DNA of 64,000 nucleotides from Porphyromonadaceae bacterium W3.11 (GCA_030434245.1 JAUISX010000004.1:248001-312000), one strand, 5' to 3'; counted from the first letter of the stretch, positions 28,520-37,464 are shown. Notes: generated by a model from the sequence alone, not told the origin. Made by a program: numbers and translations.

Positions 28520-31498
28520 TTAAAAGGTAATATTAAGTCCCAATGAGTAGGTGCGAGTCAATGGATAGAATCGCTTGTCATCTACACCTAAATCTCCTCC
28601 TACAGTGGTATTATTAATCAATGGTGATAGTCCACTATATGCAGTAAAGGTGGCAAGGTTATTAACAGAAGCAGTGACTCTGATTCTCTTAACCCAGTCC
28701 TTATCTAGATTGAAATTATACCCTAAAGTCAAATAATCAATGTGTAGATAGTCTCCTCTTTCCAACCAATAGTCGGTCACAGTATTATCTCTAATGTTCT
28801 TCTCTGGAGCCTCTGGCATCACATTATAGGTTGGGAACGAACTCATATTCATATAGGTAAGTGAGGTACCATTATAGATCTTATGACCAAAGGCACCATT
28901 CATCTGAACCTGCATATCGAAGTCCTTGTAGCGGAACGCAATGTTACCCCCAACAATGACCTTAGGCATAGCCTGTCCTGCGATGTAACGGTCCTTACCG
29001 TCTGAGATATTGACCACACCGTCATTGTCAAGGTCTAAGACATTATATGTATAGCTACCAAGTCCATCATTAATCAGACCATTTGACTTGGGTAAATAGA
29101 ATACACCTAATGGCTGTCCGACCAATTGGTAAATAACACTATTATTACCACCAATAAAGCCAGCTCCATTAATACTACCTAGTGACATATACTGGCTAGC
29201 AGACAGCTCCTGACCTTGGAATGTACCGCTCAGAGATAGTAGTTTATTCTTTTGATAAGCAGCATTAGCACTGAAGGTCAAGTCCATGTCCTTAGTACGA
29301 ATAGGTGCATAACTTATAGCAACCTCGACTCCACTATTTTCCATTTCTCCTAGGTTCGCGAGAAGATTAGGGTGAACAAATGGAGGGACAGGCACTGCAT
29401 AATTATATAGCAGATTAGAAGTCTTGGAATAATAATAATCAAGCACAGCAGTAATACGACCATCGTACATAGAGAAGTCGATACCGGTATCAAACATATG
29501 CTTAGTCTCCCAACGTAGCTCTGGGTTAGCATTACGATTGTAATTGAATGTAACCGTAGGCACACCATCAATAGTGGTTAGTCCGCTAGGTCCCATAAGC
29601 ATAAGGGAATTGTATGGTGAGATCGCATCTTGATTACCAGTCACGCCATAACCGGTACGAATCTTGAGTTCGTCTATAGCTGTGACATCTTTCATAAAGC
29701 CTTCTTCACTAATGACCCATGCTAAGCTAGCTGAAGGGAAGAAGCCCCACTTATTATTCTCTCCTAGCTTAGAAGACCCATCTGCACGCATATTTACAGT
29801 AGCGATGTACTTATTAGCATACATGTAATTGACACGTGCTAGGTAGGAATTAAGGAGGTAATCATTGGCATTAGAATATGGATCACCGTACTTTACGAGA
29901 GCTCCTGCTTGGAGATTATTATATCCGAAGAAGTTAGTATCAAACCCTCGTACATTCGCACCAAAGCCTCTATATGAGTATTTCTGAACCTCTGCAACGG
30001 CGAGGGCATCAATACGATGATCACCCCAGGTCTTCATATAGTTCAGAGTCAGGTTACCCATCAAATTATCATTTCGACTATTGCCACGATAGGCTTTACC
30101 ACGTCCCTCACGAATACCAGCTTTGATATTATTAGGGATATACTGCATATTCTCTCTATTATTATAGGTATATGATCCAAAGAGAGAAAGGTTAAGTGAA
30201 GGATTAAAGGTCCATGTCAGACGACCGTTAATGGTAAAGAATGCATCATCAGCTCTATCGTCGATGGTTAGACGACCCAGTGGGTTATCGATCTCATTAG
30301 CATTGACATCCTCAGGCCATGTCCCATCAGCATTCTGAGCCGAAGGTAATGTAGGGTTAGAAGATGCTGCAGAGTAGAATGTCTTTTGATAGTCATTGAC
30401 ATAACGGCTATCTCTCTTTGAGCCAAAGATACCAGCATCCAAACGGAGCTTATTATCAAAGAACCTCTGTGAGCCATCTAGCTTAACGGTATAGTTACGC
30501 ATCTCATTAGTGCGAATAATACCTTTCTGACTAACCACCCCTAAGGATGCTCTGAAGTTATTAAACTCACTACCACCTCCAAAGGATACTCTATGATCTT
30601 GTGTGAAGCCCGTTTGAAGCATCTCATCCATAAAGTTAGTAGAAGCACCTCCATCAAAGGCATTCACGATACCCATATCTTTGACCACATTTCGGTACTG
30701 GTCTGCATTTAACATGCTAATGGTCTTATAGGCTGTTTCTACACCAAAGGTGCCACTATAGTCAAGTGTAAAGTTACCGGCCTTACCCTTCTTCGTAGTA
30801 ACAACAATAACACCTGCAGCTCCACGAGAACCATACTGTGCAGTCTCAGAGGCATCCTTCAGGATAGAAAAAGTCTCGATATCTGAAGGGGCAAGGGTAT
30901 TCAAAAGTGCTAGATCTCCGAACACACCATCAATGACGACAAGAGGGTCGTTCCCTCCTGACAAAGAGGTAGTACCTCGAATACGCACGGACGCTCCAGC
31001 TGTAGGGTCTCCACCGACCTTACTGATTTTAACGCCAGGGACCTTACCTTGTAGTGCTTGGAGTGGATTGACCACAACACCTGCATTCATATCCTCAGAA
31101 CCAATCTTAGCAACAGCCCCTGAGATAGTACGCTTACTACCTTTAGCATATCCAATAACGACCACCTCATCAAGAAGCTCATTATCCTCCTCCATAGTGA
31201 TAGAAAGGGGTAATGCGGCTGTAGATAGGTCCACCACTTGGTTCTTAAAACCTACAAAGCTAAATTGTAACTTATCGCTCTTCTTTGCTTGGAGCATAAA
31301 GTTACCATCAAAATCGGTGCTAGCACCTACACTTGGGTTATCCAGTACTCTGACTGTTACACCCATTAGAGGATCACCGAAGTTATCAACGACGACACCC
31401 TTTACCGTAATTTCTTGTGCCATAGCTGGGTTAACCAACCACGAACAGACAAGTAACATTACCGATATTAATGTCCATTTTTGTGACAATCGATTCAT
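28520..31498 (-). CDS. susC: SusC-family TonB-dependent outer-membrane transporter
   Basis: This 992-residue protein imports oligosaccharides using energy passed by TonB. After a signal peptide (ending near AMAQE) comes a carboxypeptidase-D-like domain (KGVVVDNFGDPLMGVTV, about 32-110), then the SusC signature LDEVVVIGYAKGSKRTISGAV, the plug (about 120-225) and a large barrel ending in an aromatic residue (LGLNITF). It follows the GH97 gene by 29 bp and precedes susD by 12 bp, so the four genes are probably one transcript. The frame is intact. Confidence 0.95.
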   Translation of the reverse strand: MNRLSQKWTLISVMLLVCSWLVNPAMAQEITVKGVVVDNFGDPLMGVTVRVLDNPSVGASTDFDGNFMLQAKKSDKLQFSFVGFKNQVVDLSTAALPLSITMEEDNELLDEVVVIGYAKGSKRTISGAVAKIGSEDMNAGVVVNPLQALQGKVPGVKISKVGGDPTAGASVRIRGTTSLSGGNDPLVVIDGVFGDLALLNTLAPSDIETFSILKDASETAQYGSRGAAGVIVVTTKKGKAGNFTLDYSGTFGVETAYKTISMLNADQYRNVVKDMGIVNAFDGGASTNFMDEMLQTGFTQDHRVSFGGGSEFNNFRASLGVVSQKGIIRTNEMRNYTVKLDGSQRFFDNKLRLDAGIFGSKRDSRYVNDYQKTFYSAASSNPTLPSAQNADGTWPEDVNANEIDNPLGRLTIDDRADDAFFTINGRLTWTFNPSLNLSLFGSYTYNNRENMQYIPNNIKAGIREGRGKAYRGNSRNDNLMGNLTLNYMKTWGDHRIDALAVAEVQKYSYRGFGANVRGFDTNFFGYNNLQAGALVKYGDPYSNANDYLLNSYLARVNYMYANKYIATVNMRADGSSKLGENNKWGFFPSASLAWVISEEGFMKDVTAIDELKIRTGYGVTGNQDAISPYNSLMLMGPSGLTTIDGVPTVTFNYNRNANPELRWETKHMFDTGIDFSMYDGRITAVLDYYYSKTSNLLYNYAVPVPPFVHPNLLANLGEMENSGVEVAISYAPIRTKDMDLTFSANAAYQKNKLLSLSGTFQGQELSASQYMSLGSINGAGFIGGNNSVIYQLVGQPLGVFYLPKSNGLINDGLGSYTYNVLDLDNDGVVNISDGKDRYIAGQAMPKVIVGGNIAFRYKDFDMQVQMNGAFGHKIYNGTSLTYMNMSSFPTYNVMPEAPEKNIRDNTVTDYWLERGDYLHIDYLTLGYNFNLDKDWVKRIRVTASVNNLATFTAYSGLSPLINNTTVGGDLGVDDKRFYPLTRTYSLGLNITF

Positions 31499-31527
31499 AA
31501 TATTAATTCAAAAAATACCAACACTCA

Positions 31528-33699
31528 TTATTTATTAATTGGGCGAATGGACACAGCAAAGCCACCGCCTGCAACAGCATTTAGTTTCAGAGTAGTCTTA
31601 CTGGAGACCTTCTTCTTACTTATAGTATAGTCATAAGGATTTTCAGTAGCATGTGCTTTCTTACCATCCTCATAAATTATTGCTTCGTACTTAACGCCTG
31701 GTTTTAGGAAGTCTAGCTTGATAGAAGTAGGATGAGCAACACCGCTTACGTTACCCATATACCAATTATCTGTTCCTTTTTCTCGACGAGCAACTGTGAT
31801 ATAACGTCCTGGCTCTGCTTCCAAATATTTGCTTTCACTCCACTCTACAGGGACCTCCTTGATAAATTGGAAAGCATCCATCCTCTCTTCATAATGCTCT
31901 GGAAAATCAGCCGCCATCTGTAGTGGAGTGTACATAGTAAGGTACATTCCTAACTGATTACCGATAGTAGAAACGACTACGTTAGGATTATCAGGATTCA
32001 TCCTACTCATAGACATCTGGACTATGCCTGGAGTATAATCCATAGGTCCTCCTATGAGTCGGCCAAATGGTAAAATAGTCATATGATTAATAGGATTACC
32101 CCCAGTCTGGAACTCCTGCCCCTTTGCACTCTCTTGTGAGAGGAGGTTAGGATAGGTCCTACTCAACCCAGTCATATGAACACTCTCGTGGGCATTAATC
32201 ATAATCTTATATTCGGCTGCTTTTTGGACAACGTACAAGTAGTGATTGACTAGCCACTGTCCATAATGATGCTCTCCATAAGGAACTATATCTCCTACAT
32301 ATCCGGTCTTTACTGCATGGTAGTTATTATCAACCATAAACTTGAACGCATCATCCAGATGACGTTCATAGTTACGAACAGACGAACTCGTTTCATGATG
32401 CATAATCATCTGGATACCCTTAGACTTTGCATGATCTCTTATGAGATCAACATCGAAGTCTGGGTAAGGAGTTTGAAAGTCAAAGACATAATCCTTCTGA
32501 TGACCAAACCAATCCTCCCAACCAACATTCCAACCTTCGACTAAGACGCCATCAAATCCGTGCTTAGCTGCAAAATCAATATGACGAAGCACATTCTCTG
32601 TAGTTGCTCCATGGCGACCGTGTGGTTTTGTCTTAGTATAATCAACACTATCTAAATGAATACTTCTCAGGTCATTAGTGTAGCTCCAGTGGCTTTTACC
32701 AGTAATCATCTCCCACCATACACCCATATACTTCATAGGCTTAATCCATGACGTATCTTCGAGCTTACAAGGTTCATTAAGATTATAGGTCATGCGACTT
32801 GACAAAATATCAGTACCACTATTCCCTACGATTAACGTTCTCCAAGGTGTATTGAATGGAGTTTGTACCCTTCCTTTAGCACCTGTAGCATCGGGGGTCA
32901 AATGAGCATGGAAGGTTAATGCCTCTTCATCTAACTCTAGATGCATCGCTGGGAATTCAATCAACGCTGCTTCATGGATATTGATATACATGCCATCATC
33001 GGTCTTCATCTGAAGTGGGGTCTGTACACCATGGCGACTGAAAGCAAATTGGCTAGCATTATGAATAATAGTAGCATCATAATGATCATCTATCTCAGTC
33101 AACTTATTCTCACCAAAGTTATACTCCTCGGTATCATAATCTCCTGGGATCCACCAAGCTGTATGATCTCCTGCCATCGCGAACTCTGTAGCCTCTTCTT
33201 TGATAGTAAAGTAAACTAACTTATCTTGATCAGGGAATTCGTACCGAAAACCTAAACCATCATCAAATAACCTAAATCTGATATTGAGTTCACGTCCTGT
33301 TTTTTCTTGAAGAAGATTGACAAACAACTCATTATAATGGTTACGTATGGCTTCCTCCTCACCCCATACTGGAGTCCAGGTTTCGTCAAAACTACTTTGA
33401 GATGAGCGTACCACCTTAAAACCATTCACTAAATCTTCATGATGAGGCTTTTGTACACCTAGTATTTCCTCGGAAAGATCACCTTTCTTTTCGTTAAGTA
33501 AATAAAAGCCCATCTTACTTTCTTTAACGACAGCCTTACCATCGTATGTAAGACTATACATTGGCTCTCCACTCGTGGAGATACTAAAAGTAGCTATAAA
33601 ACGCCCATTAGGCGATTGTAATTGTAAACTCTCTTGTGCCCAGGCAAATAATGTAGCAACAGCAACAAAAAAGAGAGCAAAAAACACACGTCTATTCAT
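31528..33699 (-). CDS. susB: Glycoside hydrolase family 97 alpha-glucosidase (SusB-like)
   Basis: This 723-residue periplasmic enzyme (signal peptide ending near FAWAQE) matches SusB in domain order: an N-terminal beta-sandwich (LQSPNGRFIATFSI), a catalytic barrel, and a C-terminal beta domain ending in GGGFAVSIRP. Glutamates in MIMHHETSS, INAHESVHMTG and LLSQESAKGQEF are in the places occupied by calcium ligands and catalytic acids in the family. It would release glucose from imported malto-oligosaccharides. It is the first gene of the Sus transcript here; no susR regulator is in view. Confidence 0.93.
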   Translation of the reverse strand: MNRRVFFALFFVAVATLFAWAQESLQLQSPNGRFIATFSISTSGEPMYSLTYDGKAVVKESKMGFYLLNEKKGDLSEEILGVQKPHHEDLVNGFKVVRSSQSSFDETWTPVWGEEEAIRNHYNELFVNLLQEKTGRELNIRFRLFDDGLGFRYEFPDQDKLVYFTIKEEATEFAMAGDHTAWWIPGDYDTEEYNFGENKLTEIDDHYDATIIHNASQFAFSRHGVQTPLQMKTDDGMYINIHEAALIEFPAMHLELDEEALTFHAHLTPDATGAKGRVQTPFNTPWRTLIVGNSGTDILSSRMTYNLNEPCKLEDTSWIKPMKYMGVWWEMITGKSHWSYTNDLRSIHLDSVDYTKTKPHGRHGATTENVLRHIDFAAKHGFDGVLVEGWNVGWEDWFGHQKDYVFDFQTPYPDFDVDLIRDHAKSKGIQMIMHHETSSSVRNYERHLDDAFKFMVDNNYHAVKTGYVGDIVPYGEHHYGQWLVNHYLYVVQKAAEYKIMINAHESVHMTGLSRTYPNLLSQESAKGQEFQTGGNPINHMTILPFGRLIGGPMDYTPGIVQMSMSRMNPDNPNVVVSTIGNQLGMYLTMYTPLQMAADFPEHYEERMDAFQFIKEVPVEWSESKYLEAEPGRYITVARREKGTDNWYMGNVSGVAHPTSIKLDFLKPGVKYEAIIYEDGKKAHATENPYDYTISKKKVSSKTTLKLNAVAGGGFAVSIRPINK

Positions 33700-34056
33700 A
33701 CTCTAGATATTATAAGGAAGCTTTGCAACCTCCAATTGACAAAAAGCTTATATTAAAATTAAATTAATTATCTCCATCAAACTTACTAATAATTTATTAC
33801 AAACCAAGCAAATAACAAAAAAGTTATTACTTATATATCTACCAATTATAAAGATATAAAATATAGCATCAAATTTCAGTTGTCAAAACAAAAAAGGGAA
33901 CATTGACACTAAAATACCAACCTCTATTATACCCCCCAAAGAAACAAAATCTTAAGAGAAATAAGGTTTATTTAATAACAGCCCTCACACAATATAAGTT
34001 TATTAAGAAAGAGGATTATCCAGTAAAAAGAATAATCATAAAGAGGAACTCTGCGA
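33700..34056 (-). other. AT-rich region upstream of the Sus operon
   Basis: No credible gene in about 360 bp of A/T-rich DNA between the susB start and the IS3-like element. It contains one promoter candidate for the Sus operon at 33778-33785. A short rightward frame inside it looks random. Confidence 0.5.
33778..33785 (-). promoter_or_regulatory. Candidate promoter -7 element for the Sus operon
   Basis: The minus strand reads TAAGTTTG (TAnnTTTG match) 79 bp upstream of the susB-like start. TTTG-containing sequence lies upstream, but spacing to it is not ideal. Confidence 0.4.
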
Positions 34057-34098
34057 TGTGCTATCCTGAAATAGTGGACAAGTAGAAGAAGAAAAGTA

Positions 34099-34482
34099 AT
34101 GGAAGAAAAAAGCACAAAAAGAATGAATCCTCAACATTCGAGGTATTATAGTAATGAATTTAGGTATCTCGTAGTGAATGATCTTCTATGTACTGGAGAT
34201 TCAGTAGTAGATGTAGCTAAAAGATATAAGATTGGCTGTGTTACACTTTATAAATGGTTGAGTATCTTTGGAGTAGAAACACCATCAAACAACCTAGTAA
34301 ATGAAGAGGGTATGAGCAAAAGTGAGAAAGAATTACGACGAGAATTATTAGAGTTAAAGCGTGAAAACTCTCGTTTAAAAGTAGCAAAAAGAACAGCAGA
34401 GTTGGACGCCTTATTCCACAAGACATTGTTGGAAAAAGTAGCAGAGAAGCATAATATAGACATAAAAAAAAGAGCGATTTGA
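34099..34482 (+). CDS. IS3-like transposase OrfA (HTH protein)
   Basis: This 127-residue protein has an N-terminal helix-turn-helix (LVVNDLLCTGDSVVDVAKRY, then KIGCVTLYKWL) and a C-terminal leucine-zipper-like coiled coil (ELRRELLELKRENSRLKVAKR), the standard OrfA layout for end binding. It ends in a run of eight A (34464-34471) followed by GAGCG. In IS3 elements such A-runs allow frameshifting into OrfB. Here OrfB is in the +1 frame, not the usual -1; see the findings. Confidence 0.87.
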   Translation: MEEKSTKRMNPQHSRYYSNEFRYLVVNDLLCTGDSVVDVAKRYKIGCVTLYKWLSIFGVETPSNNLVNEEGMSKSEKELRRELLELKRENSRLKVAKRTAELDALFHKTLLEKVAEKHNIDIKKRAI

Positions 34483-35476
34483 AGTTATCGACACTCTCCT
34501 AAAAGGTTTTAAAGACCAAAATGGTCTGTTTAGTATCAGCGAGTTGTGTCTTCTAGCTAATGTTAGTCGTAGTGGCTATTATAACTACGATCACAGTCGT
34601 AAGTATAAAGAGGAAGAACTAAGTGCTCTTTCAGGGTCCATCGTTTACTACTGTCACTATCTCAGACAAAAAGCCCATTTACCCAAAGCCGGTGGAAATC
34701 AGCTTTATCAGCTCTGTAAAGAGTACTTTGGAGAGAAGATGGTCATAGGTCGTGATAGATTCTTTGATATTCTTAGAGCCAATAACTTATTGCTACGAGC
34801 TAAGAAAAAAAGAGGGGTCCCGAGAACTACGTTTGGTGTGGTAAACCACGGATTTGAGGACCATGTAAATAGGATGGTGAAATATATTCCACCAACCCAC
34901 TGCCGTTTGTGTGTCTCAGATATTACGTACCTAAAGTGCTCCGAAGGTTTTGTTTATCTCTCCCTTACGATGGATGCGTATAGTCGTATAATCACGGGAT
35001 ATAGCCTACAACGTAACCTTACTACAAAAGGTCCCCACGAAGCCCTGAAGCAGACCGTGTCATTTTATGAAGGTCATGCCCTAGATGTTCGAGGCTTGAT
35101 TTTTCATAGTGACCGAGGAAGTCAGTATGTCTCCAAAGAGATGACGTCGTATGAAGCGAGTTTGGGTATCATAACGAGCGTGACACAGACAGGGGATCCT
35201 CTACATAACTCAATGGCGGAACGCCTAAATAGTACTATCAAAAACGATTGGCTCTACGACTTTTCTTTATTGACCTTTGAAGAGACAGAAAGAGCCTTGG
35301 ATAATTCGGTGTTAATGTATAATACAGCACGTCCACATAGTAGTGTGAGCATGCGGACTCCTATGCAGACGCTTATCGCGAACTACCCTAATCCATTAAT
35401 ATCTAATAAGATAGGGGGTGATAGTGGGAGCTCTGACATTCATCTATATGACGCACAAGCTGTGCCTACCCTTTGA
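34466..35476 (+). CDS. IS3-like transposase OrfB (DDE integrase domain)
   Basis: The frame is open from 34466, just inside the A8 run at the end of OrfA; the first possible independent start is a TTG at 34544. The product of about 310-336 residues has the HTH_21-like N-terminus (ISELCLLANVSRSGYYNY) and an rve catalytic core with the DDE residues in VSDITYLKC, FHSDRGSQY and NSMAERLNSTIK. It would catalyse transposition once fused to OrfA. The frame relation to OrfA (+1) means normal -1 slippage would give a short dead product. Confidence 0.85.
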   Translation, partial: KKERFEVIDTLLKGFKDQNGLFSISELCLLANVSRSGYYNYDHSRKYKEEELSALSGSIVYYCHYLRQKAHLPKAGGNQLYQLCKEYFGEKMVIGRDRFFDILRANNLLLRAKKKRGVPRTTFGVVNHGFEDHVNRMVKYIPPTHCRLCVSDITYLKCSEGFVYLSLTMDAYSRIITGYSLQRNLTTKGPHEALKQTVSFYEGHALDVRGLIFHSDRGSQYVSKEMTSYEASLGIITSVTQTGDPLHNSMAERLNSTIKNDWLYDFSLLTFEETERALDNSVLMYNTARPHSSVSMRTPMQTLIANYPNPLISNKIGGDSGSSDIHLYDAQAVPTL

Positions 35477-35628
35477 ATGGGTGGCACGCTTGTGTGGGGC
35501 GCCCGTGATAAATGACTATATTTGTATACCCACCTAGGGATAATATATCGATAGTGTAAAGAACATCAGTTTTTAATTAATTTCTGTGCACTTTTTTCAG
35601 GAATAGCATACGAGGAGTAAATTTTTTC

Positions 35629-35682
35629 CTATTGGAAGGGGATCTTCTCCTCATAGGAAACAAAAATCTTTCCTATAGGAAA
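35629..35682 (+). repeat. Triple TATAGGAA-like repeat, phased every 22 bp (second array)
   Basis: CCTATTGGAA, TCATAGGAA and CCTATAGGAA have their GG at 35634, 35656 and 35678, again exactly 22 bp apart. The last copy is a perfect palindrome, TTTCCTATAGGAAA. The array begins about 19 bp after the IS3-like right end and stands 86 bp before the -7 element of the riboswitch operon. Copy number, spacing and distance to the promoter mirror the array at 5595-5648. Confidence 0.78.
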
Positions 35683-35763
35683 CATTTCTGTCTCACATAA
35701 CCAATTTTTTGTGTTATGTATTATCGATATAAAAACATTCATATTATATCCGAATAATATTAG

Positions 35764-35771
35764 TATCTTTG
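35764..35771 (+). promoter_or_regulatory. Promoter -7 element of the cobalamin-riboswitch operon
   Basis: TATCTTTG matches TAnnTTTG and is followed at once by the P1 stem of the riboswitch, so the leader begins with the aptamer. Confidence 0.7.
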
Positions 35772-35772
35772 C

Positions 35773-35959
35773 AAGCCTAATAGTTCAAACCAATTCTAGG
35801 TTTGATGCAAAAGGGAATCAGGTGAAAATCCTGAACAGTCCTGCTGCTGTAAACTCTGCCAAGCAGGTATCTAGAGTATTAAAACTCAACCACTGTTCTT
35901 ATTGAGAATGGGAAGGTGATACCCTGTAGGAGTAAGTCAGAATACCTGCCATTAGGCTT
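35773..35959 (+). promoter_or_regulatory. Cobalamin (B12) riboswitch
   Basis: The conserved core is present in order: GGGAATCAGGTGAAAATCC ending at 35831, the AACAGTCCTGCTGCTGTAA segment, and the B12 box AAGTCAGAATACCTGCC at 35934-35950. A perfect 9-bp P1 stem closes it (AAGCCTAAT 35773-35781 with ATTAGGCTT 35951-35959). It should bind adenosyl- or related cobalamins and switch off the downstream surface lipoproteins when B12 is plentiful. No T-rich terminator follows, so control is probably at translation or RNA stability. Confidence 0.93.
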
Positions 35960-36103
35960 GTGACATGTCACAAGATCATTAACTTCCTAGGGATGAAGAA
36001 GATGATAACGTTCTCAAATGTTCTGTACCCTATTTCCTAATAGGTGCTACTCGATATATGGTGTCTCGTATCATCATCTACAGGCTGAATGTGAAGTTAA
36101 TGA
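35957..36103 (+). promoter_or_regulatory. Candidate riboswitch expression platform
   Basis: Directly after the aptamer an 18-bp perfect palindrome, CTTGTGACATGTCACAAG (35957-35974), shares three bases with the 3' strand of P1, so the two structures compete. An 11-nt inverted repeat follows (TCATTAACTTC at 35976-35986 with GAAGTTAATGA at 36093-36103), which could form a long closing stem upstream of the first gene. The role is inferred. Confidence 0.5.
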
Positions 36104-36208
36104 TAACGCATAAATTTTTAAATTCGTTTTACTAATTAACTAAACTTCACAACTAAAGATGTTGAAACCAGAAAAGAAAATCTTGTCTTCACTTGTGGTT
36201 ATTCTGTT

Positions 36209-37453
36209 ATGACCCTGATGGGATGTAGCAATAATCTTGGACAAAGCCAGCCAGAATTAGATCAAAATCCTCAGTCTCTTAAGATTGAAAATGAGACCAA
36301 AGGGCTAAACTATCAAAAAGATAGCCTAGCATTGGTTGCCATTTATAATGCCACAAATGGAAATCAATGGCACCACAAAACCAATTGGTTGAAAGAGGGT
36401 GTGTCGATAAAGAATTGGTACGGGATAAAAACAGCCATCATTGATGGAGAAGAGAGAGTTACTGATGTAAGATTGGGTGGGAATAGACTCAGTGGTTTCA
36501 TTCCAAAGGAAATAGGTGACCTAACTGCATTAAGAACACTCAACCTCTCTGAAAATTACAAGCTTGGTGGCACCATCCCTGATGAGCTATACAACTTACG
36601 CCATCTCGAAGTATGGAAAATGAGATTCAGCGATGTTCATGGATCCCTTTCGCCTAAGATTGGGAACTTAACGAAGATTGACTCTCTCGACCTCTGGGGG
36701 GCTCCTTGGGACCTTACTCAGCTCAATTATGTTACTAAAGATGAGCGAACCCTTTTATCAGGAACCATTCCTGCAGAGATTGGTAAGCTAACCAATGCTA
36801 CATATATAGTATTGGGACGTAATAAATTCACTGGAGAAATCCCTAATGAGTTGGGCAACTTAACTAACCTTACCTATCTTGATATAGCTGGTTGTAAGCT
36901 CTCTGGAAAACTACCTGAAACGCTAGGGAACCTTAAGTCTCTCTCTACTCTTTTTGTATCTGAGAATGAACTTTCAGGAGAGCTACCTTCTCAAATGGGA
37001 GAAATGGCAAACCTTAGGGAGTTTTATGCTGACGAAAACAAACTAACAGGAACCATCCCTTCATCATTTGCGAATCTAAAAAAACTGCTCCGACTTGCAT
37101 TGAATGACAATCAATTAAGTGGACAATTACCTGACGTAGTCGGCCAGATTGAGAGCTTGGGCCTTTTATACTTGGAGAATAACAAGTTCGAAGGAGAAAT
37201 TCCGACATCACTAGGAGGTGTACACCAGCCACACCTTATTAGCGTACGTCTATCAAATAATAATCTCACCGGTCCTCTTCCAGCTAGAGTACCACACGAT
37301 TATATTGTAAATGGGTACAATTATGGCGTTATTTATACCACATTCTATGTCGATGGCAATAGATTAAGTGGTACTATTCCATCTTCATACTATGTAGATG
37401 GACAACTAAAAGAAGGCGTACTGCCCCAACAAACTGGATATGAATTAAATTAA
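36209..37453 (+). CDS. Leucine-rich-repeat lipoprotein, signal peptide out of frame
   Basis: The open frame gives 414 residues starting at MTLMGCSNN, which is only the end of a lipoprotein signal. An ATG at 36159 encodes the missing signal start (MLKPEKKILSSLVVILL) but ends at a TGA overlapping the ATG at 36209, so a 1-nt deletion near 36207 seems to have split the signal peptide. The mature part has an N-terminal cap (ALVAIYNATNGNQWHHKTNW) and about ten plant-type repeats (LxxLxxLxLxxNxLxGxIP). Such surfaces bind proteins or ligands. It is the first gene under the cobalamin riboswitch, so a role in corrinoid capture is inferred. Confidence 0.82.
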   Translation: MTLMGCSNNLGQSQPELDQNPQSLKIENETKGLNYQKDSLALVAIYNATNGNQWHHKTNWLKEGVSIKNWYGIKTAIIDGEERVTDVRLGGNRLSGFIPKEIGDLTALRTLNLSENYKLGGTIPDELYNLRHLEVWKMRFSDVHGSLSPKIGNLTKIDSLDLWGAPWDLTQLNYVTKDERTLLSGTIPAEIGKLTNATYIVLGRNKFTGEIPNELGNLTNLTYLDIAGCKLSGKLPETLGNLKSLSTLFVSENELSGELPSQMGEMANLREFYADENKLTGTIPSSFANLKKLLRLALNDNQLSGQLPDVVGQIESLGLLYLENNKFEGEIPTSLGGVHQPHLISVRLSNNNLTGPLPARVPHDYIVNGYNYGVIYTTFYVDGNRLSGTIPSSYYVDGQLKEGVLPQQTGYELN

Positions 37454-37464
37454 ATAGAATCATC

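Larger units (their letters stand above)
34057..35610 (+). mobile_element. IS3-like insertion sequence with 3-bp target duplication
   Basis: The left end TGTGCTATCCTGAAATAGTG and the right end read inward (TATGCTATTCCTGAAAAAAG) are imperfect inverted repeats. CGA flanks both sides (34054-34056 and 35611-35613), as expected for IS3-family 3-bp duplications. Inside are an HTH OrfA and a DDE OrfB. About 130 bp follow OrfB, including a GC-rich hairpin (35457-35491) and an outward-facing TATATTTG (35517-35524). The ends are less certain than those of the IS256 element because the repeats need small gaps to align. Confidence 0.7.

Noticed and set aside
33903-34085. A 60-codon frame between the Sus operon and the IS3-like element
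   Set aside because: It is in A/T-rich DNA, crosses the IS left end and has no recognisable features.
35711-35905. A 64-codon frame overlapping the cobalamin riboswitch
   Set aside because: The bases are explained by the promoter and conserved aptamer; the frame is accidental.
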